From NCBI GenBank assembly GCA_016937075.1, contig JAFGWQ010000125.1, positions 1 through 7,280 on the forward strand: a DNA stretch of 7,280 bases. Reading direction: 5' to 3'. Origin of the DNA: Campylobacterales bacterium. Lineage in GTDB: Bacteria; Campylobacterota; Campylobacteria; Campylobacterales; Sulfurovaceae. Position 1 is the stretch's first letter; every line of letters starts with the position of its first letter. Position numbers and translations under genes: made by a program. The notes under the pieces were generated by a model that was not told where the DNA came from, ran no database searches, and saw nothing but the letters and a program-made list of their open reading frames with translations. Shown here in pieces: positions 1 to 6,291 of the stretch.

Positions 1-7
1 CAAGGCT

Positions 8-39
8 AAATTCACCATATTTTAGGTAAAATTCACCAT
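8..39. repeat. 11-bp direct repeat upstream of alaS
   Basis: The sequence AAATTCACCAT occurs at 8-18 and again at 29-39, a period of 21 bases or about two helical turns. The second copy runs into the palindrome CCATTTTATAATGG (36-49). Two copies two turns apart on one face of the helix could be a protein-binding site. They could also be chance in AT-rich DNA, or the tail of an upstream gene cut by the window edge. No function is claimed. Confidence 0.45.
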
Positions 40-51
40 TTTATAATGGGG
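36..51 (+). promoter_or_regulatory. alaS leader: palindrome over a TATAAT box and the ribosome binding site
   Basis: The inverted repeat CCATT-TTAT-AATGG spans 36-49. Inside it, TATAAT at 42-47 is a perfect -10 hexamer. GGGG at 48-51 is the likely Shine-Dalgarno core, six bases before the ATG at 58, and its first two G residues lie in the palindrome's right arm. If TATAAT is a real -10, transcription would begin near 54 and the message would be almost leaderless. Otherwise the promoter lies further upstream and the palindrome could form a small RNA hairpin that partly hides the ribosome binding site. No -35 element was recognised. The ribosome binding site is the firmer reading; the promoter is uncertain. 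Confidence 0.4.
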
Positions 52-57
52 ATTTCC

Positions 58-2604
58 ATGGATATACGACAATCGTTTTTAGATTATTTTCAAAGCAAAG
101 GCCATCTTTTGGTAGCCAGTTCTCCGCTGGTACCTGATGATCCAACATTGCTTTTTACTAATGCCGGTATGGTGCAGTTTAAAGATATATTTACAGGACA
201 AGCTCCTATCCCAAATCCACCTAGAGCAACAAGTTCTCAGACCTGTATCAGAGCAGGAGGCAAACATAATGACCTTGACAATGTAGGTTATACAGCCAGA
301 CACCATACTTTTTTTGAAATGTTGGGAAATTTTTCTTTTGGAGATTACTTCAAAGAGGATGCCATAGCTTATGCATGGGAATTTGTAACGGGTAGTAATT
401 ATTTAGCATTGCCTAAAGAGAAGATATGGGTTACGGTGCATGATAGTGACAATGAAGCGTTTGAGATTTGGAGTAAGCATATAGACCCAAGCCGTATAGC
501 TCGTTTTGGCGATAAAGACAATTTTTGGCAAATGGGGGACACTGGACCTTGCGGGCCGTGTAGTGAGATATTTTATGATCAGGGTGAAGAACATTTCAAT
601 TCACCGGAAGACAAAATGGGTGGCGAGGGAGATAGATTTTTAGAGATCTGGAATCTTGTGTTTATGCAATATGAAAGGGATGAGAGCGGCACGCTGCACA
701 CGCTTCCAAAACCTAGTATTGACACAGGCATGGGGCTAGAGAGAGTAGTAGCTATCAAAGAAGGTGTTTTAAACAATTACCACTCATCGTTATTTATGCC
801 GTATATTGAAGCTATTGAAAAATTGGTAGGTAAAAAATACGATTATAATGACAAACAAAGTGCAAGTTTTAGAGTAATTGCCGATCACCTGCGCTCGGTT
901 TCGTTTTTATTGGCCCAAGGGGTAAATTTTGACAAAGAGGGAAGAGGATATGTGCTTAGACGTATTATGCGTCGTGCCATTCGTCATGGTTATCTTCTTG
1001 GCCTTAGAGAACCGTTTATGCATAAACTTGTTGATAGTTTAGTAGCAAATATGGGTGAGCATTACACTTATTTGCCTCTAGCATCCGATTCTATCAAAAG
1101 TGCTATGAAACTTGAAGAAGAGAGGTTTTTTGATACTATAGATGCCGGCATAACACTATTCAACAAAGAGCTTGAAAATATCGGAGATGTATTTAGCGGC
1201 GAAGTGGCATTCAAGCTTTATGATACTTACGGCTTTCCGCTTGATTTGACAGAAGATATGCTCAGAGAACTTGGAAAAAGTTTGGATCACGATGCATTTG
1301 AAGAGCATATGAAAGCACAAAGAGAGCAATCAAAAGCTTCATGGAAAGGCACAGGAGATGCTGTAGCTACAGGTGATTTTAAAGAGCTCAAAGAGAAATT
1401 CGGCGTCAATAATTTTGTAGGTTATACAAGCACTATTCATAACAGCAAGGTATTGGCTTTGCTTGATGAAAATTTTAAGCTGGTCGACAAAATAGACTCT
1501 AATGGCTGGGTCATGCTGGACAATACTCCATTTTATGCAGAGTCAGGTGGACAGTGCGGAGATAAAGGTACTTTAAACGATACTGTTAAAGTACTTGATA
1601 CCAAGAAATTTTTAGATTTGAATTTAAGTCAAGTAGAGGGCACTTTATCTGTAGGAGATACTGTTGAAGCCAAGGTGGATGATAGTAGAATGCAAATAGC
1701 CAAACATCATTCAGCTACACATCTGCTTCATGCTGCATTGCGTGAAATTTTAGGAACTCATATATCTCAAGCTGGTTCTCTTGTAGAGTCCAATAGGCTT
1801 AGATTTGATTTTTCACACCCTAGAGCAATGAATCAGGAAGAAATCGATGAAGTAGAAGCATGGGTAAATGATAAAATTGACCTTGCAATACCAGGAAGTA
1901 CCGAAACAATGGATGTAGAAAGTGCAAAAGCCAAAGGGGCTATGGCACTATTTGGCGAAAAATATGGAGATGAGGTCAGAGTTGTTGATTTTGGCGGTGA
2001 ATCTATCGAGCTTTGCGGTGGTATCCATGTAGAAAACAGTGCCCAAATAGGACTTTTTGTAATTACCAAAGAGAGCGGAGTGAGTGCAGGGGTAAGACGA
2101 ATTGAGGCAATTTGCGGCAAAGAAGCTGTAAAATTTACAAAAAATATTCGCAATGAACTTGAAACAATACGAAACGAAGTTAAAAATCAAGATGCTCTTA
2201 ATGGGGTATTGAAATTAAAAGAACAGATAAAAACACTGAAAAATGAACTTTCAAGTGCCATGAGCAGCCAAAAAAATGAACTTGAAGTTTTAGAGATAAA
2301 CGGCGTGCAAACAATTGTTTGCGAAGTGAATGGCGGAGACATTAAAGCAATGATCGATGATGCTAAGAATCGCTATGAGAAAGTAGCCATCATGCTAATT
2401 CAGCCAAAAGATGACAAGGTAATGATAGCTTGCGGTGTTAAAGGCGCAGCAATCAAAGCAGGGGCATGGATCAAGGAAATTGCTCCAGTACTTGGCGGCG
2501 GAGGAGGCGGTAGAGATGATTTTGCTACTGCCGGAGGCAAGGATTCTTCCAAGATCCCAGAAGCACTTAAAGCTTCTAGAGATTATTTAGCCAAAATGCT
2601 CTAA
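58..2604 (+). CDS. alaS: Alanyl-tRNA synthetase
   Basis: This cytoplasmic class II synthetase attaches alanine to tRNA-Ala and hydrolyses mischarged Ser- or Gly-tRNA-Ala. Counting from the ATG at 58, the protein has 848 residues, close to the usual 850-880. The aminoacylation core shows motif 1 (DPTLLFTNAGM, about 28-38), motif 2 (starting RHHTFFEMLGNFSFGDYF, about 81) and motif 3 (GMGLERV, about 224-230). The editing domain has the metal-binding pattern HSATH (His551, His555) with Cys653 and His657 in CGGIH. A charged, probably coiled-coil stretch (about 695-745) leads to the C-Ala domain, with the glycine loop LGGGGGGRDD near 812-821. An in-frame ATG at 46 would add MGIS, but GGGG at 48-51 is spaced for the ATG at 58, and relatives begin MDIR. 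All catalytic and editing residues I can check are present. The CopD-like gene starts 9 bases downstream. Confidence 0.98.
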   Translation: MDIRQSFLDYFQSKGHLLVASSPLVPDDPTLLFTNAGMVQFKDIFTGQAPIPNPPRATSSQTCIRAGGKHNDLDNVGYTARHHTFFEMLGNFSFGDYFKEDAIAYAWEFVTGSNYLALPKEKIWVTVHDSDNEAFEIWSKHIDPSRIARFGDKDNFWQMGDTGPCGPCSEIFYDQGEEHFNSPEDKMGGEGDRFLEIWNLVFMQYERDESGTLHTLPKPSIDTGMGLERVVAIKEGVLNNYHSSLFMPYIEAIEKLVGKKYDYNDKQSASFRVIADHLRSVSFLLAQGVNFDKEGRGYVLRRIMRRAIRHGYLLGLREPFMHKLVDSLVANMGEHYTYLPLASDSIKSAMKLEEERFFDTIDAGITLFNKELENIGDVFSGEVAFKLYDTYGFPLDLTEDMLRELGKSLDHDAFEEHMKAQREQSKASWKGTGDAVATGDFKELKEKFGVNNFVGYTSTIHNSKVLALLDENFKLVDKIDSNGWVMLDNTPFYAESGGQCGDKGTLNDTVKVLDTKKFLDLNLSQVEGTLSVGDTVEAKVDDSRMQIAKHHSATHLLHAALREILGTHISQAGSLVESNRLRFDFSHPRAMNQEEIDEVEAWVNDKIDLAIPGSTETMDVESAKAKGAMALFGEKYGDEVRVVDFGGESIELCGGIHVENSAQIGLFVITKESGVSAGVRRIEAICGKEAVKFTKNIRNELETIRNEVKNQDALNGVLKLKEQIKTLKNELSSAMSSQKNELEVLEINGVQTIVCEVNGGDIKAMIDDAKNRYEKVAIMLIQPKDDKVMIACGVKGAAIKAGAWIKEIAPVLGGGGGGRDDFATAGGKDSSKIPEALKASRDYLAKML

Positions 2605-2613
2605 GGGGAACAA

Positions 2614-3072
2614 ATGAGTCAAATGCATCTATTATTAACCCTTCATGTACTCTCAGCTATTATTTGGGTTGGCGGTATGATCGCTATTCGTGTAGCTGTT
2701 CACCCTCTTAAACTCGTATGGGAAGATGAAGAGTTGAGAATTAATCGTAATCTCGCAGTTACGAAAAGACTTTTGTTTCTAGCCTTGCCTTTTGTTTTGA
2801 TAAGCATAGCTACTGGCATTATGCTCTCTGCCACATTAAAGAATACTTCGTTGGTTTTTTTGGTTCATGTCAAAGAGACTATTTGGCTTGTTATGGCATT
2901 TAATTTTTCTTGGATTTTTTTGCGCAGGAACGTTGCTCAAAGAGCATTTAATAATTTAGATCTACCAGGAGCAAAAAGGGTTATGATGCCTTTGGCAAAC
3001 TTCTTTTTGCCCCTGAATATTATACTTGGACTAGTAGCATTATGGCTAGGCGTAAGTCTTAGAGGAGTATAA
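2614..3072 (+). CDS. CopD-like four-helix integral membrane protein, function unknown
   Basis: A 152-residue hydrophobic protein with four predicted membrane helices at about 5-27, 52-74, 81-103 and 127-148. Helix 1 carries the pattern HVLSAIIWVGG (His11, Trp18). Helix 3 opens with HVKETIW (His85, Lys87). Helix-borne His residues of this kind recur in the CopD, HemJ-like and DUF2269-type membrane families and can bind metal or haem. The loops after helices 1 and 3 are rich in Arg and Lys, so the positive-inside rule places both ends outside the cytoplasm. It lacks the FAGLFYLPRLF motif I associate with true HemJ, so I do not call it protoporphyrinogen oxidase. The ATG at 2614 follows AAGGGGA (2603-2609) at good spacing and beats the ATG at 2623. 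The alaS stop overlaps that ribosome binding site, implying one transcript with alaS. Its substrate and role are unknown. Confidence 0.85.
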   Translation: MSQMHLLLTLHVLSAIIWVGGMIAIRVAVHPLKLVWEDEELRINRNLAVTKRLLFLALPFVLISIATGIMLSATLKNTSLVFLVHVKETIWLVMAFNFSWIFLRRNVAQRAFNNLDLPGAKRVMMPLANFFLPLNIILGLVALWLGVSLRGV

Positions 3073-3077
3073 AATCT

Positions 3078-3083
3078 TACAAT
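3078..3083 (+). promoter_or_regulatory. Possible -10 element for bioF
   Basis: TACAAT in the 24-base gap between the CopD-like gene and bioF follows AAAATCT, much like the AAAATCTGC-TACAAT before mrcA. Initiation near 3090 would leave only about seven bases before the bioF ATG. There is no upstream T-tract, TGn or -35, so this is weak. Read-through from the upstream genes is at least as likely. Confidence 0.25.
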
Positions 3084-3096
3084 ATAAACTATCGAT

Positions 3097-4197
3097 ATGT
3101 ATCAAAAAGAATTAGACGCACTTCAAAAAGCAGGTCGCTTTAGAGAACGAAAGATCTATAATGATAATTTAATAGATTTTGCCAGTAATGATTATTTGGG
3201 ATTAGCCAATAATAAAGAGCAGCTGCAAAAAGCATTAGAGTTATTGAATAATTATGATACCTTTGCTCCCAAAGCAAGTATGCTGGTTGGTGGCTATCAT
3301 TCTCTTCATAAAATATTTGAGTCGCAAATGGCAACTCTTAATGAGTTTGAAGCAGGCATAATGGTCGGCAGCGGTTTTTTGGCAAACTTATCTCTGTTTG
3401 AAGCGCTAGTTCGTAAGGGCGATCATTTGTTAGTAGACGAGGAGTATCATGCAAGCGGTATGATGGCTATAGGTTTACTAAAAGATAGAGTAACACTGTT
3501 TAAACACAATGATATAGAAGATTTACGTTCCAAAATATCAAGTGTAAAAGCTAAGAGAGTTATCATTGCTATCGAAGGTGTTTATTCTATGAGTGGAGAA
3601 TTGTGTGCGAAAGAAATTTTTGACATCTGTGATGAAAACGATGCATTACTCATTGTAGATGAGGCGCATAGCAGTGGGGTAATAGGTAAAAAACTATTAG
3701 GTATTTTTGAGCATTACGGGATTACTCCAAGAGCAAATCATATCAAAATGGGAACACTTGGCAAGGCTTACGGAAGCTATGGAGCATATATATTGGCTTC
3801 ACAAACAATCATTTCCTTTCTAGAAAATAGAGCAAAACCAATCATTTATTCTACGGCACCGTCTGTGATTGATACTGCGTTGGCAATTGTCAATATGCGT
3901 TACATTCAAGATAATTTTGAAGTGCTAAGTAGAGAAATTTTACAAAGGCAACAAATATGCAAAGAGTACTTGGGATTTGATTTAAAATCTCTCATTGTTG
4001 CACTTCCGCAAGAAAGCAATAAGATTGTGCTAGATATGCAAACGGCTTTGATGCAAGAAGGTTTCTTGGTTGGTGCGATCAGGCAGCCCACCGTAAAAGT
4101 GCCAATACTGCGTATTATCCCTAGGCTGGGCGTTTCAGAAGAATATTTGCGTTTGCTTTTTGATAAGCTAAAAATGATTTCAATCAAATTTTTTTAA
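3097..4197 (+). CDS. bioF: 8-amino-7-oxononanoate synthase (PLP-dependent alpha-oxoamine synthase)
   Basis: This enzyme condenses pimeloyl thioester with L-alanine to give 8-amino-7-oxononanoate, CO2 and free carrier, the first step in building the biotin rings. The 366-residue product has the alpha-oxoamine synthase landmarks in order: DFASNDYLGL (27-36), PKASMLVGGYHSLH (58-71), GSGFLAN (91-97), the PLP-stacking His118 in EYHASG, IEGVYSMSGE (159-168), DEAHSSG with Asp188 and His191, the Schiff-base Lys223 in GTLGKAYGSYG, and the C-terminal GFLVGAIRQPTVKVP. The KASMLV-GYH segment resembles Helicobacter BioF as I remember it. Glycine C-acetyltransferase (Kbl) is the main alternative in this family. 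The ATG at 3097 is the only sensible start, because an in-frame TAA lies at 3085-3087. No Shine-Dalgarno is visible near it; the nearest AGAGGAG is at 3061-3067, 29 bases upstream. No other biotin gene is in the window, and I recall bioF beside the penicillin-binding protein gene in Helicobacter pylori. Confidence 0.9.
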   Translation: MYQKELDALQKAGRFRERKIYNDNLIDFASNDYLGLANNKEQLQKALELLNNYDTFAPKASMLVGGYHSLHKIFESQMATLNEFEAGIMVGSGFLANLSLFEALVRKGDHLLVDEEYHASGMMAIGLLKDRVTLFKHNDIEDLRSKISSVKAKRVIIAIEGVYSMSGELCAKEIFDICDENDALLIVDEAHSSGVIGKKLLGIFEHYGITPRANHIKMGTLGKAYGSYGAYILASQTIISFLENRAKPIIYSTAPSVIDTALAIVNMRYIQDNFEVLSREILQRQQICKEYLGFDLKSLIVALPQESNKIVLDMQTALMQEGFLVGAIRQPTVKVPILRIIPRLGVSEEYLRLLFDKLKMISIKFF

Positions 4198-4229
4198 AAT
4201 CTGCTACAATTATATAACACTTAGAGGAG
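4189..4229 (+). promoter_or_regulatory. Promoter and ribosome binding site of mrcA
   Basis: A seven-T tract (4189-4195) overlaps the end of bioF. TGC-TACAAT follows at 4202-4210, an extended -10 element (TGn plus a one-mismatch -10). T-tract plus extended -10 with no -35 is the usual housekeeping promoter style of Campylobacter and Helicobacter. Transcription would start near 4217. AGAGGAG at 4223-4229 is a strong Shine-Dalgarno, ten bases before the GTG at 4240. It fixes that start and gives a leader of about 23 bases. Confidence 0.65.
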
Positions 4230-4239
4230 TTTTAAAATC

Positions 4240-6291
4240 GTGTCTAAAATATTTAAATTATTTATTAAATTTATAATTATTATAACTATAGGTATCATCG
4301 CCGCGATGATTTATGCATATACGCAAATTTCACTGGACGCTGATAAATTGATTAATTATAATCCTGAAGTATCAAGTGTCGTGCTTGATAAAAATGAAAA
4401 ACGAATCGCATATATTTTTAAAGACAAACATCGTCTTTATGCAAAATATGAAGATATACCTGAAAAACTTGTATATTCTTTGGTAGCTGTAGAAGACAGC
4501 GGTTTTTTTGAACATCAAGGCGTTAGTCCTGAGGCTATTTTAAGAGCTATTTTTAAAGACATACAAGCCGGAAGTTTTGTAGAAGGCGGCAGTACCCTGA
4601 CTCAACAGCTTATAAAAAATACATATTTAACAAATGAAAAAACATTAGGACGTAAAATCAAAGAAGCTGTACTTGCTCTTAAGATAGAAAAATCATTAAG
4701 CAAAGAAGAGATACTCGAACGTTACTTGAATGAGATATTTTTTGGAAATGGGTACTATGGTGTCAAAACAGCTGCCAATGGATTTTTTCATAAAGATCTA
4801 AATGAGTTGACTCTTAAGGAAAGTGCTATGTTAGTAGGGCTTCCAAATGCTCCTAGTACACTAAATCCTGTTAAATATTATGAAAGAGCAATAAATCGCG
4901 CAGATACTGTTTTATTTCGTTTAAAGACTTTAGGTTGGATCGATGAAGCACAATATAATGAAGCAATTGCCCAAAGACCAAAAGTTTATTCATCTAGCTT
5001 GACACAAAATTTGGCACCTTATGTTGTAGATGAAGTAATAAGACAGTATGAACCTTTAGTTGAAGATCTTCGAACAGGGGGATATACCATCCATACTACA
5101 ATAGACCTCAAGCAGCAAGAAATAGCACAAGAGGCAGTGCAAAAGGTATATAAAGATGCTATGCGTCACTCACCTAGTGCTTCCTTGAATGCTGCTCTTA
5201 TTTCTATGGAAAGCAGTACGGGTAATATTTTGGCCATGATAGGAGGTGTTGACTATAAGAAAAGCGCATTTAATCGAGCTACTCAAGCCACTAGACAGCC
5301 AGGCTCATCATTTAAGCCTTTTGTATACCAAATAGCCCTTGATGCAGGTAATAACCCAGCAACTTATGTGCAGGATATAGAACAAATATTTGAATATACG
5401 GATAATCGAGGCAATCGTAAAACTTGGTCTCCAAAAAACTACGACGGGACTTTTAAGGGGTATATGACATTAAGACAAGCATTGATCGAGTCTAGAAATC
5501 TAGCAACCGTCAATTTGGCCAGTAGATTGGGAATGCCTAATGTTTTTGATAAATTAGAAGTGTTGCAAATCCAAAATATGCCTAGGGATATGTCTATTGT
5601 GCTAGGTAATTTATCTGTCAGTCCTTTAAAGATGGCACAGATATATTCCGTTTTCGGTAATTATGGCAAAATAGTAGAACCTCGCCTGGTTAGTAAAATT
5701 ATTGCAAAAGACGGCGGTTTGGTTTTGGAGATAAAATCAGAAGTGATAGCGGAATTTACAAGACCGGAACAAGCATATCTTATGACAAGCATTTTACAAG
5801 ATGTCGTCAGATATGGTACGGGGCACGGTGCTTTAGTTGATGGAATAGAGCTTGCAGGTAAAACAGGAACTACAAACAACAATGTTGATGCTTGGTTTTG
5901 CGGATATTCCCCTACAATTGAAACCATGATATGGGTAGGTAGAGACGATAATAGACCGATGAATAGCGGAGTAACAGGAGGAGGTGTAGTGGCACCTGCT
6001 TTTGGACATTATTATAGAAAATTAATTTCGATATATCCACAAACAAAACGCAAGTTTGATATTCCAGGTGGCGTAGGATATGGTGTTATAAATGGTAAAA
6101 ATGAATTTTATACCAACATATCTCCTTTGCCTTTAGATCAACCTAGCCTTGAAGATTTAAATGCAATTGATGCGAACGCAACTGACGCAAATAGGACTGA
6201 CGAAAATGATACTGATGATATATCATTTTTCGACTTTCAGGAAAGAGACGACAATAAAGAAGATAGTTCAGTTGACATTTCTATATTTTAG
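4240..6291 (+). CDS. mrcA: Class A penicillin-binding protein 1A (peptidoglycan glycosyltransferase/transpeptidase) with acidic sequon-repeat tail
   Basis: This inner-membrane enzyme polymerises lipid II into glycan strands and cross-links them in the periplasm. The 683-residue protein has a short Lys-rich cytoplasmic start, a signal anchor (about 8-30), and a GT51 glycosyltransferase domain (about 60-235). That domain has catalytic Glu85 in EDSGFFEHQG, then GGSTLTQQLIKN (117-127) and ILERYLNEIFFG (158-169). The transpeptidase domain (about 315-595) has all three penicillin-binding motifs: SSFK (Ser356 nucleophile, Lys359), SRN (418-420) and KTGT (541-544). The linker between domains is short, so the large OB insertion of Escherichia coli PBP1A appears absent. 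An Asp/Asn-rich tail (about 639-683) contains DANAT-DANRT-DENDT, three exact bacterial N-glycosylation sequons. The start is GTG, chosen from the AGAGGAG upstream. The stop codon overlaps the convergent smpB stop by 4 bases. Whether it behaves as PBP1A or PBP1B cannot be told here; mrcA is used loosely (pbpA in Campylobacter). Confidence 0.96.
   Translation: MSKIFKLFIKFIIIITIGIIAAMIYAYTQISLDADKLINYNPEVSSVVLDKNEKRIAYIFKDKHRLYAKYEDIPEKLVYSLVAVEDSGFFEHQGVSPEAILRAIFKDIQAGSFVEGGSTLTQQLIKNTYLTNEKTLGRKIKEAVLALKIEKSLSKEEILERYLNEIFFGNGYYGVKTAANGFFHKDLNELTLKESAMLVGLPNAPSTLNPVKYYERAINRADTVLFRLKTLGWIDEAQYNEAIAQRPKVYSSSLTQNLAPYVVDEVIRQYEPLVEDLRTGGYTIHTTIDLKQQEIAQEAVQKVYKDAMRHSPSASLNAALISMESSTGNILAMIGGVDYKKSAFNRATQATRQPGSSFKPFVYQIALDAGNNPATYVQDIEQIFEYTDNRGNRKTWSPKNYDGTFKGYMTLRQALIESRNLATVNLASRLGMPNVFDKLEVLQIQNMPRDMSIVLGNLSVSPLKMAQIYSVFGNYGKIVEPRLVSKIIAKDGGLVLEIKSEVIAEFTRPEQAYLMTSILQDVVRYGTGHGALVDGIELAGKTGTTNNNVDAWFCGYSPTIETMIWVGRDDNRPMNSGVTGGGVVAPAFGHYYRKLISIYPQTKRKFDIPGGVGYGVINGKNEFYTNISPLPLDQPSLEDLNAIDANATDANRTDENDTDDISFFDFQERDDNKEDSSVDISIF
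6169..6213 (+). repeat. Three 15-bp in-frame repeats encoding tandem N-glycosylation sequons
   Basis: Three 15-base units at 6169-6183, 6184-6198 and 6199-6213 encode DANAT, DANRT and DENDT (residues 644-658 of the penicillin-binding protein). Each starts with a GAY codon, has AAY in the third codon and ends in ACT. The middle positions differ, so the copies are old or the protein pattern is selected. Every unit fits D/E-X-N-X-S/T with no proline at either X. Confidence 0.85.

Noticed and set aside
1..18. Possible divergent minus-strand gene starting ATG at 18 (MVNLAL), or an upstream gene ending TAA at 7-9
   Set aside because: Only a handful of codons are visible, there is no Shine-Dalgarno for the minus-strand ATG, and nothing recognisable is encoded.
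46..57. In-frame ATG at 46 as the alaS start
   Set aside because: It would add MGIS, which AlaRS proteins lack, and GGGG at 48-51 is correctly spaced for the ATG at 58.
1833..2190. Open minus-strand frames inside alaS, and similar ones opposite bioF and mrcA
   Set aside because: They are antisense to strongly conserved coding sequence, overlap each other, have no ribosome binding site and resemble no protein family.
4175..4195. Small hairpin TGAT-TTCA-ATCA followed by T residues at the end of bioF, as an intrinsic terminator
   Set aside because: A four-base AT-rich stem is too weak. The T-tract is better explained as part of the mrcA promoter.
6215..6226. Perfect 12-bp palindrome ATGATATATCAT followed by T residues near the end of mrcA
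   Set aside because: Almost all A/T with no loop, lying inside coding sequence about 65 bases before the stop. It is not stable enough for a terminator and matches no operator I know.
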